A stretch of DNA of 32,466 nucleotides from Saccoglossus kowalevskii (Eukaryota; Hemichordata; Enteropneusta; Harrimaniidae): positions 72,020-104,485 of the forward strand of contig NW_003125895.1 in assembly GCF_000003605.2 (NCBI RefSeq), in the 5' to 3' direction. The notes below the pieces were generated by a model. It worked only from the letters and a program-made list of their open reading frames with translations, made no database searches and was not told the DNA's origin. A program made the translations under genes and the position numbers. The first letter of the stretch is position 1. Every line of letters begins with the position of its first letter. Shown piece by piece: positions 21,098-31,199 of the stretch.

Positions 21098-23400
21098 GTG
21101 TGATCGCGACAAAATTTATTTAAATTGTTATAAACATGGCAAAGAAACCTTGAACCCGGCTCTGAACATTGCTTAAAAAATTGAACATGTAATCAGAATA
21201 TGTTACATTTCATTCAACATTTTTATTATGTTACGCTAATTATTCAACGACTATTGAACGTTCGCACAGAAACACACTCACCGCAAACTCAGTGTGGTTA
21301 TACAAGACTGAGTCCAACGACCAAATATTATAAAGATTGATTGCATTTGGTGCAGTGTTTGTTTGTTTGTTTTTTTTCTGAAAAAGAACGAAATCTCTAA
21401 AAAAAAAATAGCGCCATTTTGAGTTAAATTTATCGGGTTAATTTGTCTGTTATAAAAAGAAAGTGCTGAAAAATTTGAGCGAGAAAGTCTGGCGGTGAAA
21501 AGGTTGTAGAATCGTCACAACTACGGTATGCATGAATGAAACAATAAGCAAAGGAAGAAGCAATGTTGAGATGGGACTTACTCACAAACTGAATGCGTTC
21601 AAGATGAAGCTGAATTACAAATACGACATGTGTTATAGTTGATTTATTATTCAGTTAGTGTGAATGAACAACATCATACGTGATTTTAAATGCATACTTC
21701 AAATAACTTTAGAAGAAGGACTCCATTCCTGCTGAAACTGATATGTCTTAGGCCAGTGCAGAAACGCGTTATTGACCGGAACGGGGGGGGGGGGGTACAA
21801 GTACTAGTATACAACAGCACCGATTCTTTTCAAACTCCGATGGGGTGGGTTGAACTAAAAGCTCAGAGCTATTCTCACTTTGTTGTTGGACATCATGGTA
21901 TTATCCTACCATGCGTCGGTGCAACCCGATATTTTGAAGATCTTAGACTTTATGTAACCGATAACGGAGACGGGTCAAATTGACCATTAAAAACTCTGAG
22001 GGTGACAGAATTAGCACCAAAAAAATGCACAGAAAAAAACATGCTAGTATCAATAACAGAAAAAACCTGCATGCCTATATAGTGGAAATTAAAAATAAAC
22101 AGTGAATTCATCATAAAAAAAAAGAATTAGTACAAAACGAAGTGAATGTAAAACAATATTTTACATAGTTTTTTTCTGCTATCGCCCCCTCAAGAGTTTT
22201 TAATGTCCCAACCCTGGAAACGTGGCGTTCGGTTGACGCTGTGGGCGTAATTTGAAAAAAACAGTTGCTAGCATTTGTAACATTCTATATGCAATTAATA
22301 ATTCCAGTGACTCGTAAACTTGCTTAGTTCGTCAGTATTAATTGGGGGTAGTGAGTATTTCTGCATTTAGTATAAGGCTATACATATTTCTGGCATTTCC
22401 GACAAGGAGAACTTCACCAAAAATGATCTGCAAGGGGACCAGTCCTCCTAAACTATGCAGGGAAAAACATTCGAAAAAATCAAAGAGGAGGTTATGACTA
22501 TAATTGAATTTCCCCCTTTCAGTCTCAAGTTCAACTTTCTAGACTGTAAAATATATTTTGTCATGAAAGGAGATTTTTTTGAGGTACGTCACACGCTGGC
22601 TTCATCCATATTGACACTGCAATATAACGAACCAAACAACGCACACAACAGACTGTCCACGTCTGTGACAGTACTGTATGTGCAAATATTTTATGTATAT
22701 TGATTTCAAACATGAAAAACATTAAGAAGTGTACGGTGTTTGACGTCATTGTCTTGAATTCCAAAATTGATTGACTGGTCAATATCATTGGATCTTGACA
22801 TCACGTGACAAATCTTGACACAAGATTCCATGACTGAGTCTGAGGTTGCAGTACAAATGGGAAATATCAATTCGAGTTCATTTGTACTCACAATGTTTTT
22901 ATGTCCAATGTTTTATTTTGTTCGAAATCTTTGTGCTATCTTAATTACACTGTATATCAAATCCAATATTCTGCCCCATGCACTTGTACATTAAATTGAA
23001 CAGTTGTGTTTTAGTTTAAAGCCTTTAAAAAAAAGACAAAACTCAATGTATCATTCTAGGGGATACGTGGTAAAAATGTCAACCGGAAGCTATCAAACGA
23101 TTGCATTATGGGACATTTAATGACGTAGACTATTCACGCTATTTTGTATTTCGTTTCATATTGCAAACAAGATCATCTTTCTTAAAGGTCAATTGTATTT
23201 TTTTAAGTGTCAGTAACTTTACATGTAAATATCTTAATGTAGAGATATTCTGAAAGCTTGGATGTTGGAGAACACGTGTGAATATACATTACTTGATTAG
23301 TGAAATAAATGTGAAAATAGATGAATTCTCTGTTTTGATGTTCACAGTTCACAGAGTATATGCGAGTTGTGGCAGACTGCAATCACGACTAACTGTCTTG
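21098..23400. other. Intergenic, no supported gene
   Basis: Contains a G13 run at 21783-21795 inside a 97-codon frame (21690-21983) without recognisable domains, and a TGACGTCA palindrome at 22741-22748. Otherwise AT-rich with no clear structure. Confidence 0.35.
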
Positions 23401-23445
23401 TTGGGAAGTTTGTTGACAATACTGGGACGCGCTTCAATTGCGTGA

Positions 23446-23455
23446 TCTCGCGAGA
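23446..23455. promoter_or_regulatory. TCTCGCGAGA palindrome in a CpG-rich patch
   Basis: Exact 10-bp match to the core-promoter palindrome bound by ZBTB33/Kaiso-type factors in vertebrates (established knowledge). The patch 23425-23560 is richer in CpG than its surroundings. No supported gene starts nearby. Confidence 0.3.
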
Positions 23456-23579
23456 TGCATGAAAGACGCGCGTCGAACGTCTGCCGCAAAAACTACGACG
23501 CTATGACCTTTGTTTGTCCTGTTTTTACGTTCGATTTCACGCATAACGCGTGATTCTCACAGTGAACGGAAATGGTCTA

Positions 23580-24737
23580 TTTACCACCTTACGAAACGAA
23601 AGTTACGAAACTGATGTATCTTATGGGCTAAAGAGTTGATCGTCATATTTTTACAATCTATCTTAGTAGATAATTGTCTGGGCAAATTTTTTACTATTAT
23701 TGTTAATGTTGGGCTTAACAAACTTTGCATTTTCCAGTTAATCTGACAATCATCGGTGTGAACGGATTAGATTTATATATATTTTTCACACTTAAGGAAA
23801 TTAAGGAAAAATGTAAATTCAGCAATATTGTGAAAAACGTGCATAATATCTACAGTTATAAGTCTCAATTACAAATGGATGCACTGGCTTTATAAAACTA
23901 ACATCAATACTATTGCCTTTCTCTTAGGCATGCTTATGAAAATGACAATAATTTCCATAAAAAAAAGTATCGCAATTGTAGTAGCTACTTCACACAGATT
24001 ACAAACCGCCATTAGAAATGTTAAAAAACAAACTGGAATACTAAGTATTGCAATTAAAGCGCGGTGGTCGTCGCGCAGCGCGTGTTTGAATTTCATGTAA
24101 ATAAACATTGTATTTTACACGCGTGGTATACGTCGCTATGAGTCTCATATCGAACAGGACGCGACACGACGACTGCAGCCCTTTAAGACAAATCAGAAAC
24201 TATATTTATGATATCCATCAATCAAGGTCAATTATCAACTTAAAAATTGTTAATTGTTATTAATAAAAATCCTCAACACGGAATTGTAAGTTCTAAACTT
24301 CGATTATCGATCTATTCAATTCCTTTAACCAATTGAGACAGGGAGATATTCCAATATCTCACGGGATCAGAGATGTTATACATTGTCTAATAGAAACATG
24401 GTTGGTAATAAACTACATTGGCTGTTTGAATGCAGGAATTTTTATATGGTAAAAACAAGAAGTTTGTTTCTGTTTGAAATCAAATAATCCAGCATTCAGA
24501 CGCGATATTTAGAAAATAAGTCTTTTTAATTATATAGTGTTAGGTTCTGATAAGAAATTAATTATTCAATTTGCTAAATTCGTTCATAATGATTTTGAAA
24601 TTCATAAGATGGATAACAACTGACTAAAGGTGTCAGTTTTACGGATGAATTACTCATTGTTGTCACTAATAATGCTAGCATATGACTTTTTTGCATTCTT
24701 TATTTTGTAATTGAAATTGACGTTTCCTATGTTATCG
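23580..24737. other. Intergenic, only the family A MITE recognised
   Basis: AT-rich DNA around MITE copy 4 (24054-24186). No coding exon or other repeat is clear. Confidence 0.35.
24054..24186 (-). mobile_element. TTAA MITE family A, copy 4 (complete, inverted)
   Basis: 133 bp including TTAA at 24054-24057 and 24183-24186. The interior TGTTCGATATGAGACTCATA reads on the minus strand, opposite to copies 1-3. Terminal repeats AGCGCGGTGGTCGTCGCG and AGGGCTGCAGTCGTCG correspond. The 72-73 codon frames overlapping it on both strands are not genes. Confidence 0.75.
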
Positions 24738-25018
24738 TTAAAAGGAAGCTGTCGTCGCGCCACGCATGCGCGAGATATTGATATCATATAAACAAAGACT
24801 GCCGAGTAAACCAAGGAGTACAATCTTAGACGCTTTAATTAGATACTTTGAAGATGATTGGAAGATATTGAAGTAGTCACTGGCGTTAAGTTACAAGTCA
24901 CGCCCAGGTCAAAACTCGTACTCGTGATTTCATTAGAAGAACGCTTTTGGATTGTGAGATAATCGATGTTAATCAATACAAATATTGCGCATGCGCGACG
25001 CGACGCGACGGCATTTAA
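24738..25018. mobile_element. TTAA-flanked MITE family B (about 280 bp)
   Basis: TTAA at 24738-24741 and 25015-25018. Ends AAGGAAGCTGTCGTCGCGCC and, in reverse, ATGCCGTCGCGTCGCGTCGC, both continuing into GCATGCGC and an ATATT-rich stretch. The GTCGTCGCG core is shared with family A, suggesting the same transposase source. Confidence 0.65.
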
Positions 25019-26503
25019 ATACTCACGGTGAATGATTCATTCATTGTGTTTCCATATGTATTTTTTGTTGCATAATTCTCTATACGTACAGATAATTCGA
25101 TGCGCAAATACGTTTTTGATATTGCATGATGTAATATATTATTTTATATTCAGGAAAGATATATCGTATTGTATTATGTTTTTTATAAAGATGCATTTTT
25201 AAACAAAAATAATTGAAATGTGCTAAAAAATACTCAAACTTTTTCCACAATGCCTCTATAACAGGTATCTTTTCTTTTGTATTTTCAGGTAATAGTTACG
25301 TGACGTCATTGGTTTTAACTTGTCTGCATTCTGATTTGGTGGCTGTTCAAAGCGCTGAGAAATGAGAACGCTCTTTTACCGGGTGATGGCGCTGTTTCAA
25401 GAGAAATGATCCTGGTTGCCGTTTGTGCGCTATTGAGTAGCTGAACTACGTAGAGGCGTAGGGTATTACGTAGAGGCGCTTGTTGCAGTGACTTCATCTC
25501 AGAATCGAATTGCTATAAACCAATAAAGATTAGTTGTAATTTAACAAAAAAAATCGACCAAAACTTAAAAAATGTTTGTTGTTTAATTATTGAGTATGTC
25601 CCACAGACCCTTCGTGTTATGACGTATAACTCTAGTAGTTTCCGATTATACGACCCTCACGCAATGTAAAATGAAATGATCACATGGCAGATGAGGGCGC
25701 TATTCACTAACCAATATTCAAATATTGGACCAAACTTCATAAAATTAATGTACCAAGTTCTGCTGTCAAATCAGCCAAAGATAATAGACAAAGTCAATAG
25801 CGCCCTCATGTGACTGCTTTCTGCTTGTTTTGACATAGCGCCCCGAAAATTAAAATTAAATACATGCATGGTAAAAATTAAATATGGTAATGGAATCCTA
25901 ACTATTTTGATACTGTTTCAGTCTAGGTTTTTTTATTCACTTCATTTATGTTGAGTACAATTTTGTGAGTGCAATATTCGATGTTTTGTTTTGTAACAAT
26001 TTGGTATAATATAAGTTTTCTATTTTCCAAGAACAGTTGGATTTCTGAATATCACTAGCAAAATCCCAAAGAAAGGACACCATTGAATTCAATTGTATAC
26101 TGAACAAGACTGTATTTTCGAGAAACAATTGTCATATATTCAGTGTATTTATTTGATTAAAAATGATACTGTATTCTCTTTGGAAATGTGCTAAAGTTGA
26201 ATTCCCATTCTGAAAATATATGAACCGTAGAACAAGATAAAAACATGTTTAAAAATAATGTTGTGTTTGCTACAAAATATGATATATTCACAGTAGATAT
26301 CCTGTTCATGCATGTTTCTACATTGAATTGTGAGATTACTGGTATTGCTATTCCGAATACATCTACAATGTAACTGACATTTAAGGACAAACAAAGCCCC
26401 CTAACTCAGTGTCAATTGTTTACAATTTGTTTAATTTAGATGGCCAATCAATATATTCTGTAGTTTCTTCTTACCTATCAGCAATCTACAACAAACGTTG
26501 TAT
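25019..26503. other. Intergenic, no supported gene
   Basis: Apart from the inverted-repeat element at 25682-25822: TGACGTCATTGG at 25301-25312 (CRE next to an inverted CCAAT box) and two copies of TACGTAGAGGCG at 25448-25480. No coding exon is recognised. Confidence 0.35.
25682..25822. mobile_element. Short inverted-repeat element, GAGGGCGCTATT ends
   Basis: GATGAGGGCGCTATTCACT near 25690 is matched by AGTCAATAGCGCCCTCATGTG near 25800 in reverse complement; about 140 bp. The interior includes CCAATATTCAAATATTGG. Clear target duplication not found. Confidence 0.5.
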
Positions 26504-26512
26504 GGTATATTG

Positions 26513-26715
26513 TAGATTGGCAAAGTTGGGACTTCTGGTTTGTTTTCACACAAAAAAATATAAAAAAAAAATGTCAATTTAGCCTTTTTAGCGTAACCGC
26601 GAAAGAAAGGATTTCTTTCGCAGTCAGGTTAGTTTTTGCAATCACGCTAAAAGGACTTAACAATTAATTATTTCTTTTTGTAAAACAAAAATGAAGTCCC
26701 GACTTTGCCAGTCTA
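26513..26715. mobile_element. Foldback MITE with perfect 9-bp target-site duplication
   Basis: 203 bp, nearly one whole palindrome. Ends TAGAYTGGCAAAGTYGGGAC; centre GCGAAAGAAA-gga-TTTCTTTCGC (26599-26621). GGTATATTG precedes (26504-26512) and follows (26716-26724). A 9-bp duplication plus long terminal repeats suggests a Mutator-like source (inference). Confidence 0.85.
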
Positions 26716-26724
26716 GGTATATTG

Positions 26725-27469
26725 CTCAGGCGATGGTACCTCACATATTTGAAACTTGAAATACAAATTTAACAGAACAATTGTACTCATCTATTAGCTA
26801 CTTAGATTCAGTTATCAAATATGTAACTCAATTTTATAACAATGACTTGGTGATGAGAAAGGACGGGCAACAATTAAAACAAAAATGTGCGTTTTATGTC
26901 AATAAGATCAGTTTTTAAAAAAAGTTTGTGAAAATATGAAAAACATTGCACAGCAAGTGATTTTATGTCCATTTTATTTATTGTATGTTTGTGTGATCTT
27001 CCATGGTTATAACGACACTGAATTAGCATATTCAATTCTGTATCAACTAAAAATGTAAGTGTTAATTTAAGAAAAAAAAAAGTTTTCCAATATGTACCTT
27101 ATTTTACTTGACTTTTCTGAATACTGTCATACTCTCCTTCATACCTGACATAGGAAGCAGTATCATCAAAATATGAATTGAGCTGGTCGTGTGTCCGTTA
27201 GCAATTGCCAGGTTATATATTTCAGATAATGTTTTTTAATTATATAACTGTTAATATTAATCAACAGCATGGAGTTAATAAACCATGTATGCTCTTATGC
27301 ATGAACATTTTGTGAATTTGCAACTTATTTGTATAGATTAAATAAATCATAAAAATGTATGAGAATGTCTTAAAGAAACAAGACACAATTTATTACTTTG
27401 TTAAGAAAGAAAAACACTGGACTATGTTGGGGATTTTTTTCCACATTTCAGTGATAGATAGATCTGTAT
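26725..27469. other. Intergenic, nothing recognised
   Basis: AT-rich sequence with no clear gene, repeat or RNA. Confidence 0.4.
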
Positions 27470-29260
27470 TCAAGATGGCTCTACTATCGCCAGCAAAATT
27501 CAGAAAGCGAACAAATTGCAACTGAAAATCTGAGAAAGCAAAGATGGAAAAGTCACACTTGAAGCCCTGTAAGTTGCATGTAAACTCATAAAAGTCGTAA
27601 AATTTGAAAAGTCACATTTAAAGGTGGAAATGATGCCTGATAACGATCAAAGCCATCTGTAAAGTTCGAAAAATCGCTATGGGAAGCAAAAATGCAGAGA
27701 AAGAAGAATTTGCAAAAAAAAAACCATTTTGAAAAAGTGATAAAGTCGCTTTGGGAAGAAGTTGCTTGAAAAGGTATGGAAACTGTCTGCAAAGTTTATA
27801 CGATCGCTACAAGAGGGAATTTTATGAGGCAATTTTGAAAATTTCAAAAAGTTTTTTTTGAAGGTGAGAAAGTTACCTGAAAAGTTTTACAAATGGTCGG
27901 CAAAGCTCAGCGAGTCATTGTGAAAAGCAGCCTGTAAAGATCAAAAAGTCACATTGAAAGGCAGGAAAAGCATGAAAAGTAATATAAGTCACAGCAAACT
28001 TTGGAGAGCCGCTACCAAAGTTAGAAACATTGCCTGAATTATTAAAAAAAACATGTGCAAAGTTCATAGAGATCTTAAAAGAAGGAAAACATGTAGTCTT
28101 GAAATCCATTTGCAAATTTGAAAAGTTGCTTTTGAAGAAAGGAATGATGCATGAAAAGTCATGAAAGCTGTCTGCAAAGTTTAAAAGTTGCTGTAAAATT
28201 CAAAATAGTCACATTTGAAAAATAGAAGACGGGAAAGTTGCAAAAAAACATCACAAAAATCAGCCAGCAAAGTTCGAAAAGTACCATTGAAAAGAAAGAC
28301 AGTTGCATGAAAGTAAAAAAAGCTGTTTTCAACAAATGCAAAGTTCGAAAAGTAGTTTTTGAAGGCATTTGCAAAGTTCGAAAAGTAGTTTTTGAAGGCA
28401 TTTGCAAAATTGTGAAAGTCCTATTGTAAGGCCTTAAAAAACCCTTGAAAGTTTGAAAATTTGCTTTTAAAGGCAAAAACAATGCTTAAAAGGTCACCAA
28501 GCCATAAGCAAAGTTTGTTTTTACAGAAGTCATTCAGATTGTTTCCTGAAGAGTAATGAGAGCTGTCACCCATATTCGGAGACATTTTGTAAAGCTAACA
28601 AGTTGTGTTAAAGGTCACAAAAGTCATTTGCAAAGTACACATAGTCACCTTGAATGGAACAATTTGTCCGAAAGTTAGAAAGCAGTTTGCAAAGTCAGAG
28701 AAAGTAGCTCTGGAAGGCAGAAAAAGTCGTTTAAAAATGATGCAATTCAATTAATAAGTTTGAAAAGTCACTTTTTAAAAAAGAAAGTAGCCTGAAAGTT
28801 GTAATCAAAGTTTGAAGAGTAAATTTGTATGGCATGCAAGTTGCCAGAAAATTCATCAGCAAAGTTTGCAAAGTTGGCATACAAAAGACAATTGCCTGAA
28901 ATGGCAATTTGCCAATTTTGAAAAGTTGCATTTGAAGACAAAAATATTTTTCTGGAAAGTAAATCATCTGAAATGTTCAGATGACTTTCAGTCAATGTTT
29001 TTGATGTCCTTTATATGGTTTAAGACTTTCTAGGCTTTCAAGACTTCCTGGCAAGTCTTTTCCTCCAAGGAGTTAACCTTTATGAATTTCCAGACAACTT
29101 ACAATTTTCAAGCAAGTTTTTCGAGTTTTTAGGCACCCTTTAGCATTTTTTACTATTTCCTAGCACCACTTGAACTTTGTCAATTTAATGACATCCAAGC
29201 TAACTTTACCAGCTTTCCCTGCAACTTTCAACTTTTTAGGACATTCCAGAAAAGATGAGT
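27470..29260. repeat. Degenerate repeat field with strand-bias switch
   Basis: 27470-28960 consists of diverged units of about 60-66 bp built on GCAAAGTTYGAAAAGTYRCT, TTGAAGGC and GTTGCNTGAAAAGTCATGAA. An exact local 33-bp duplication lies at 28342-28407. From about 29030 to 29260 the same motifs occur on the other strand (for example CAACTTTCAACTTTTTAGG). The switch occurs at a perfect 9-bp hairpin, TCATCTGAA-atg-TTCAGATGA (28964-28984). Frames on either strand are by-products. Confidence 0.65.
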
Positions 29261-29789
29261 TTAAATAATCCATAGTTCAAAGGTTATCATGATAGGCTAT
29301 TAATTTATTCATGTTGTGTACTAACTTTCTTGACAACACATAGCATTAACATCTCATTACATCTGTAGTTCACAGTAGCTGACATGAATACATGGTCATT
29401 GATCATGCTTTTTTTTAATATAACTTATATAACACATACACATAACTTTGCTACAAGCAAGTAGACAAATAGCAAAGTATGTGTATGTGAACATAAGTAG
29501 TACAACAACATCTCAGGGTATTAAATTAATATGCATGAAATATAAAATATGTTTTACATAAAATGTCCATTATACTAATGAAAGTGCTTTTTGTACGCAT
29601 GAATGATAATGTGAAAGAAATACAAATTGTAGCATGCTTAGTAGTCGACAATCTGAATATACCCTTTCAAGATACCACAGCTGTTGAGTGTTAAGAATAA
29701 TCTTTCCTCAAACTGAATATGCCTAGTTAACAGTCTCCTGAAAGTTAGTCACAAGTATTATGGATAATAAGTGTTGCCTTTATACCTAA
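29261..29789. other. Intergenic, nothing recognised
   Basis: AT-rich spacer between the repeat field and the 77-bp tandem repeat. No coding signal. Confidence 0.4.
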
Positions 29790-30135
29790 TGCATCTATTT
29801 GTGGGAAATTCTGGTTGGACGTGTGTGCATGTGACAGAGTATAAATGAAAAATCAATATACCATATTTATCCGGGTGAGCACCCAGGGTCCTGAACATGG
29901 AAAATTGCCCCCAAAAAGGGATTGGTGTTTGCCGGGGCATGGACGCTTACCCGGATAAATACTATACCTAGATGTATTCTTTTGTGGGCTTAGTGGGATA
30001 ACCTAGTTGCATAGGACCCTATATAAATGAAAAATCAATATACCTAGCACATCCTATTTTGGACTAATTGGGATAATCTAGTTTTATGGGGGTACATAGT
30101 ATAAATGAGAAATCTATATACCTTGGTACATCCTT
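29790..30135. repeat. 76-78-bp tandem repeat, three units
   Basis: TATAAATGAAAAATCAATATACC or a close variant recurs, with TATACC ending at 29968 (after the insert), 30044 and 30122. Between them GGGATAAYCTAGTT and a TGTGGGCTTAGT / TTTGGACTAATT block correspond. The first unit is split by the 100-bp MITE. Confidence 0.7.
29863..29962. mobile_element. 100-bp MITE inserted in a tandem repeat, TATACC duplication
   Basis: Ends ATATTTATCCGGGTGAGC and, in reverse, GTATTTATCCGGGTAAGC. TATACC flanks both sides (29857-29862, 29963-29968). Neighbouring repeat units have the uninterrupted site AATATACCTAG, which acts as an empty-site control. No coding capacity. Confidence 0.75.
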
Positions 30136-30643
30136 GGGTCAAACAAACCCACTAAAACAAAAATAAAACTATATTTGTATAGGAGTTAAACTCTTAAAAT
30201 AAACGACAAAGAAGAAAAAAAAACAGGGAAATGTAAATTTCTGGGAGAATGTCCAAAATAAAAACTGATACAAAGCATTAGCAAAATAGAACATTGACAT
30301 TATGGCAAAGCTTCACTGGGATCTTGGTTCAAAGACTTTCTTTTTTTTTTTATCTCAACCCACCAGTTAAAACAAAATAAAAATAAACATTTCATGCATT
30401 TGTAAACATTACATATACACTAAAATCACAGTGTGATGCTGCAATGCAAATGTCTCAAACATCAAAAAAACACTCAACTGTATTTATATCTTGAATATTA
30501 ATAAAAACAAAAGAATTAGCCTCAAGTCCTGGTTTCACTCAATTGAAATGAAAATATTACAAGATACAAAACACAAGCTTTAAATTCAAATTTTAAAAGC
30601 AATTTTAAAAAGAAAGTGTTCCTAAAGGCAGTAAAATATAAAA
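30136..30643 (-). other. Probable DBR1 3' UTR and downstream flank
   Basis: AT-rich sequence following the DBR1 stop on the minus strand. I find no canonical AATAAA on that strand close to the stop; TATAAA (plus-strand TTTATA near 30483) is a possible variant signal. The end of the transcript cannot be placed. Confidence 0.35.
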
Positions 30644-31199
30644 CTAATCATCTTTCTCTCTGGCTTCGTAGATTTTATGATTTCGTCGTTTAAATTTTTT
30701 TGGTCCTTTCTGACAGGGTTCATCCTCAGATGTTCTTTTCATATCACTATCCTCAGTGTCCCCATCTGTGTTTGACAAAAGCTCTTCTGACATACTAGAT
30801 AGGTTGGCTTCAGTGTCCACTTCTGTAGCTAAAATTATATCTTCATCTAAACTACATGATGATGATGAAGATGGTGATGGTGATGATGCACTTCCGTTGC
30901 TATCTGCCTCATCAATAGATATCTCATCTGGATTATCTGTTTTTTCAGGAGGAGGTTTTATATCTTCAACACCGTGGTTACAGTTCAGGGCATTTGGATC
31001 TGCGATGCCCAGCTTTTGGCAGAATTCTGTTGTTTGATGGTTGACACACGCAGGAGGTTGTCTTGAGTTTCTAAAGTTTGGGGTCAAGCTTGGATCATAC
31101 ACTGGTACAGTTTTTGTAAAATTAAGAGGAATTTTCAGATCTTCATTAAATAATTCTCTGACTGTAGACAGTTCCTCTTCAGTTACAGTAAAATCCCAT
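30644..31199 (-). CDS. DBR1: DBR1 last coding exon
   Basis: Acceptor TTTACAG precedes base 31199. The first base completes the Arg codon of RWDF. 185 codons including stop TAG at 30644-30646. It carries the NHQTTEFC motif, a long Ser/Glu/Asp-rich low-complexity tail with an SSSSS run, and the basic C-terminus. A 93-codon plus-strand frame inside it is an antisense shadow of this low-complexity region. Confidence 0.93.

Noticed and set aside
7700-25308. Three perfect TGACGTCA palindromes (7700, 22741, 25301) as a linked regulatory set
   Set aside because: Slightly more than expected by chance in 32 kb but widely scattered and not next to supported promoters.
28159-28482. Minus-strand frame with KTTFRTLQMPS repeats
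   Set aside because: The peptide repeat reflects the 33-bp DNA duplication in the degenerate repeat field; no conserved domain.
30756-31037. 93-codon plus-strand frame
   Set aside because: Antisense shadow of the acidic Ser-rich tail of DBR1.
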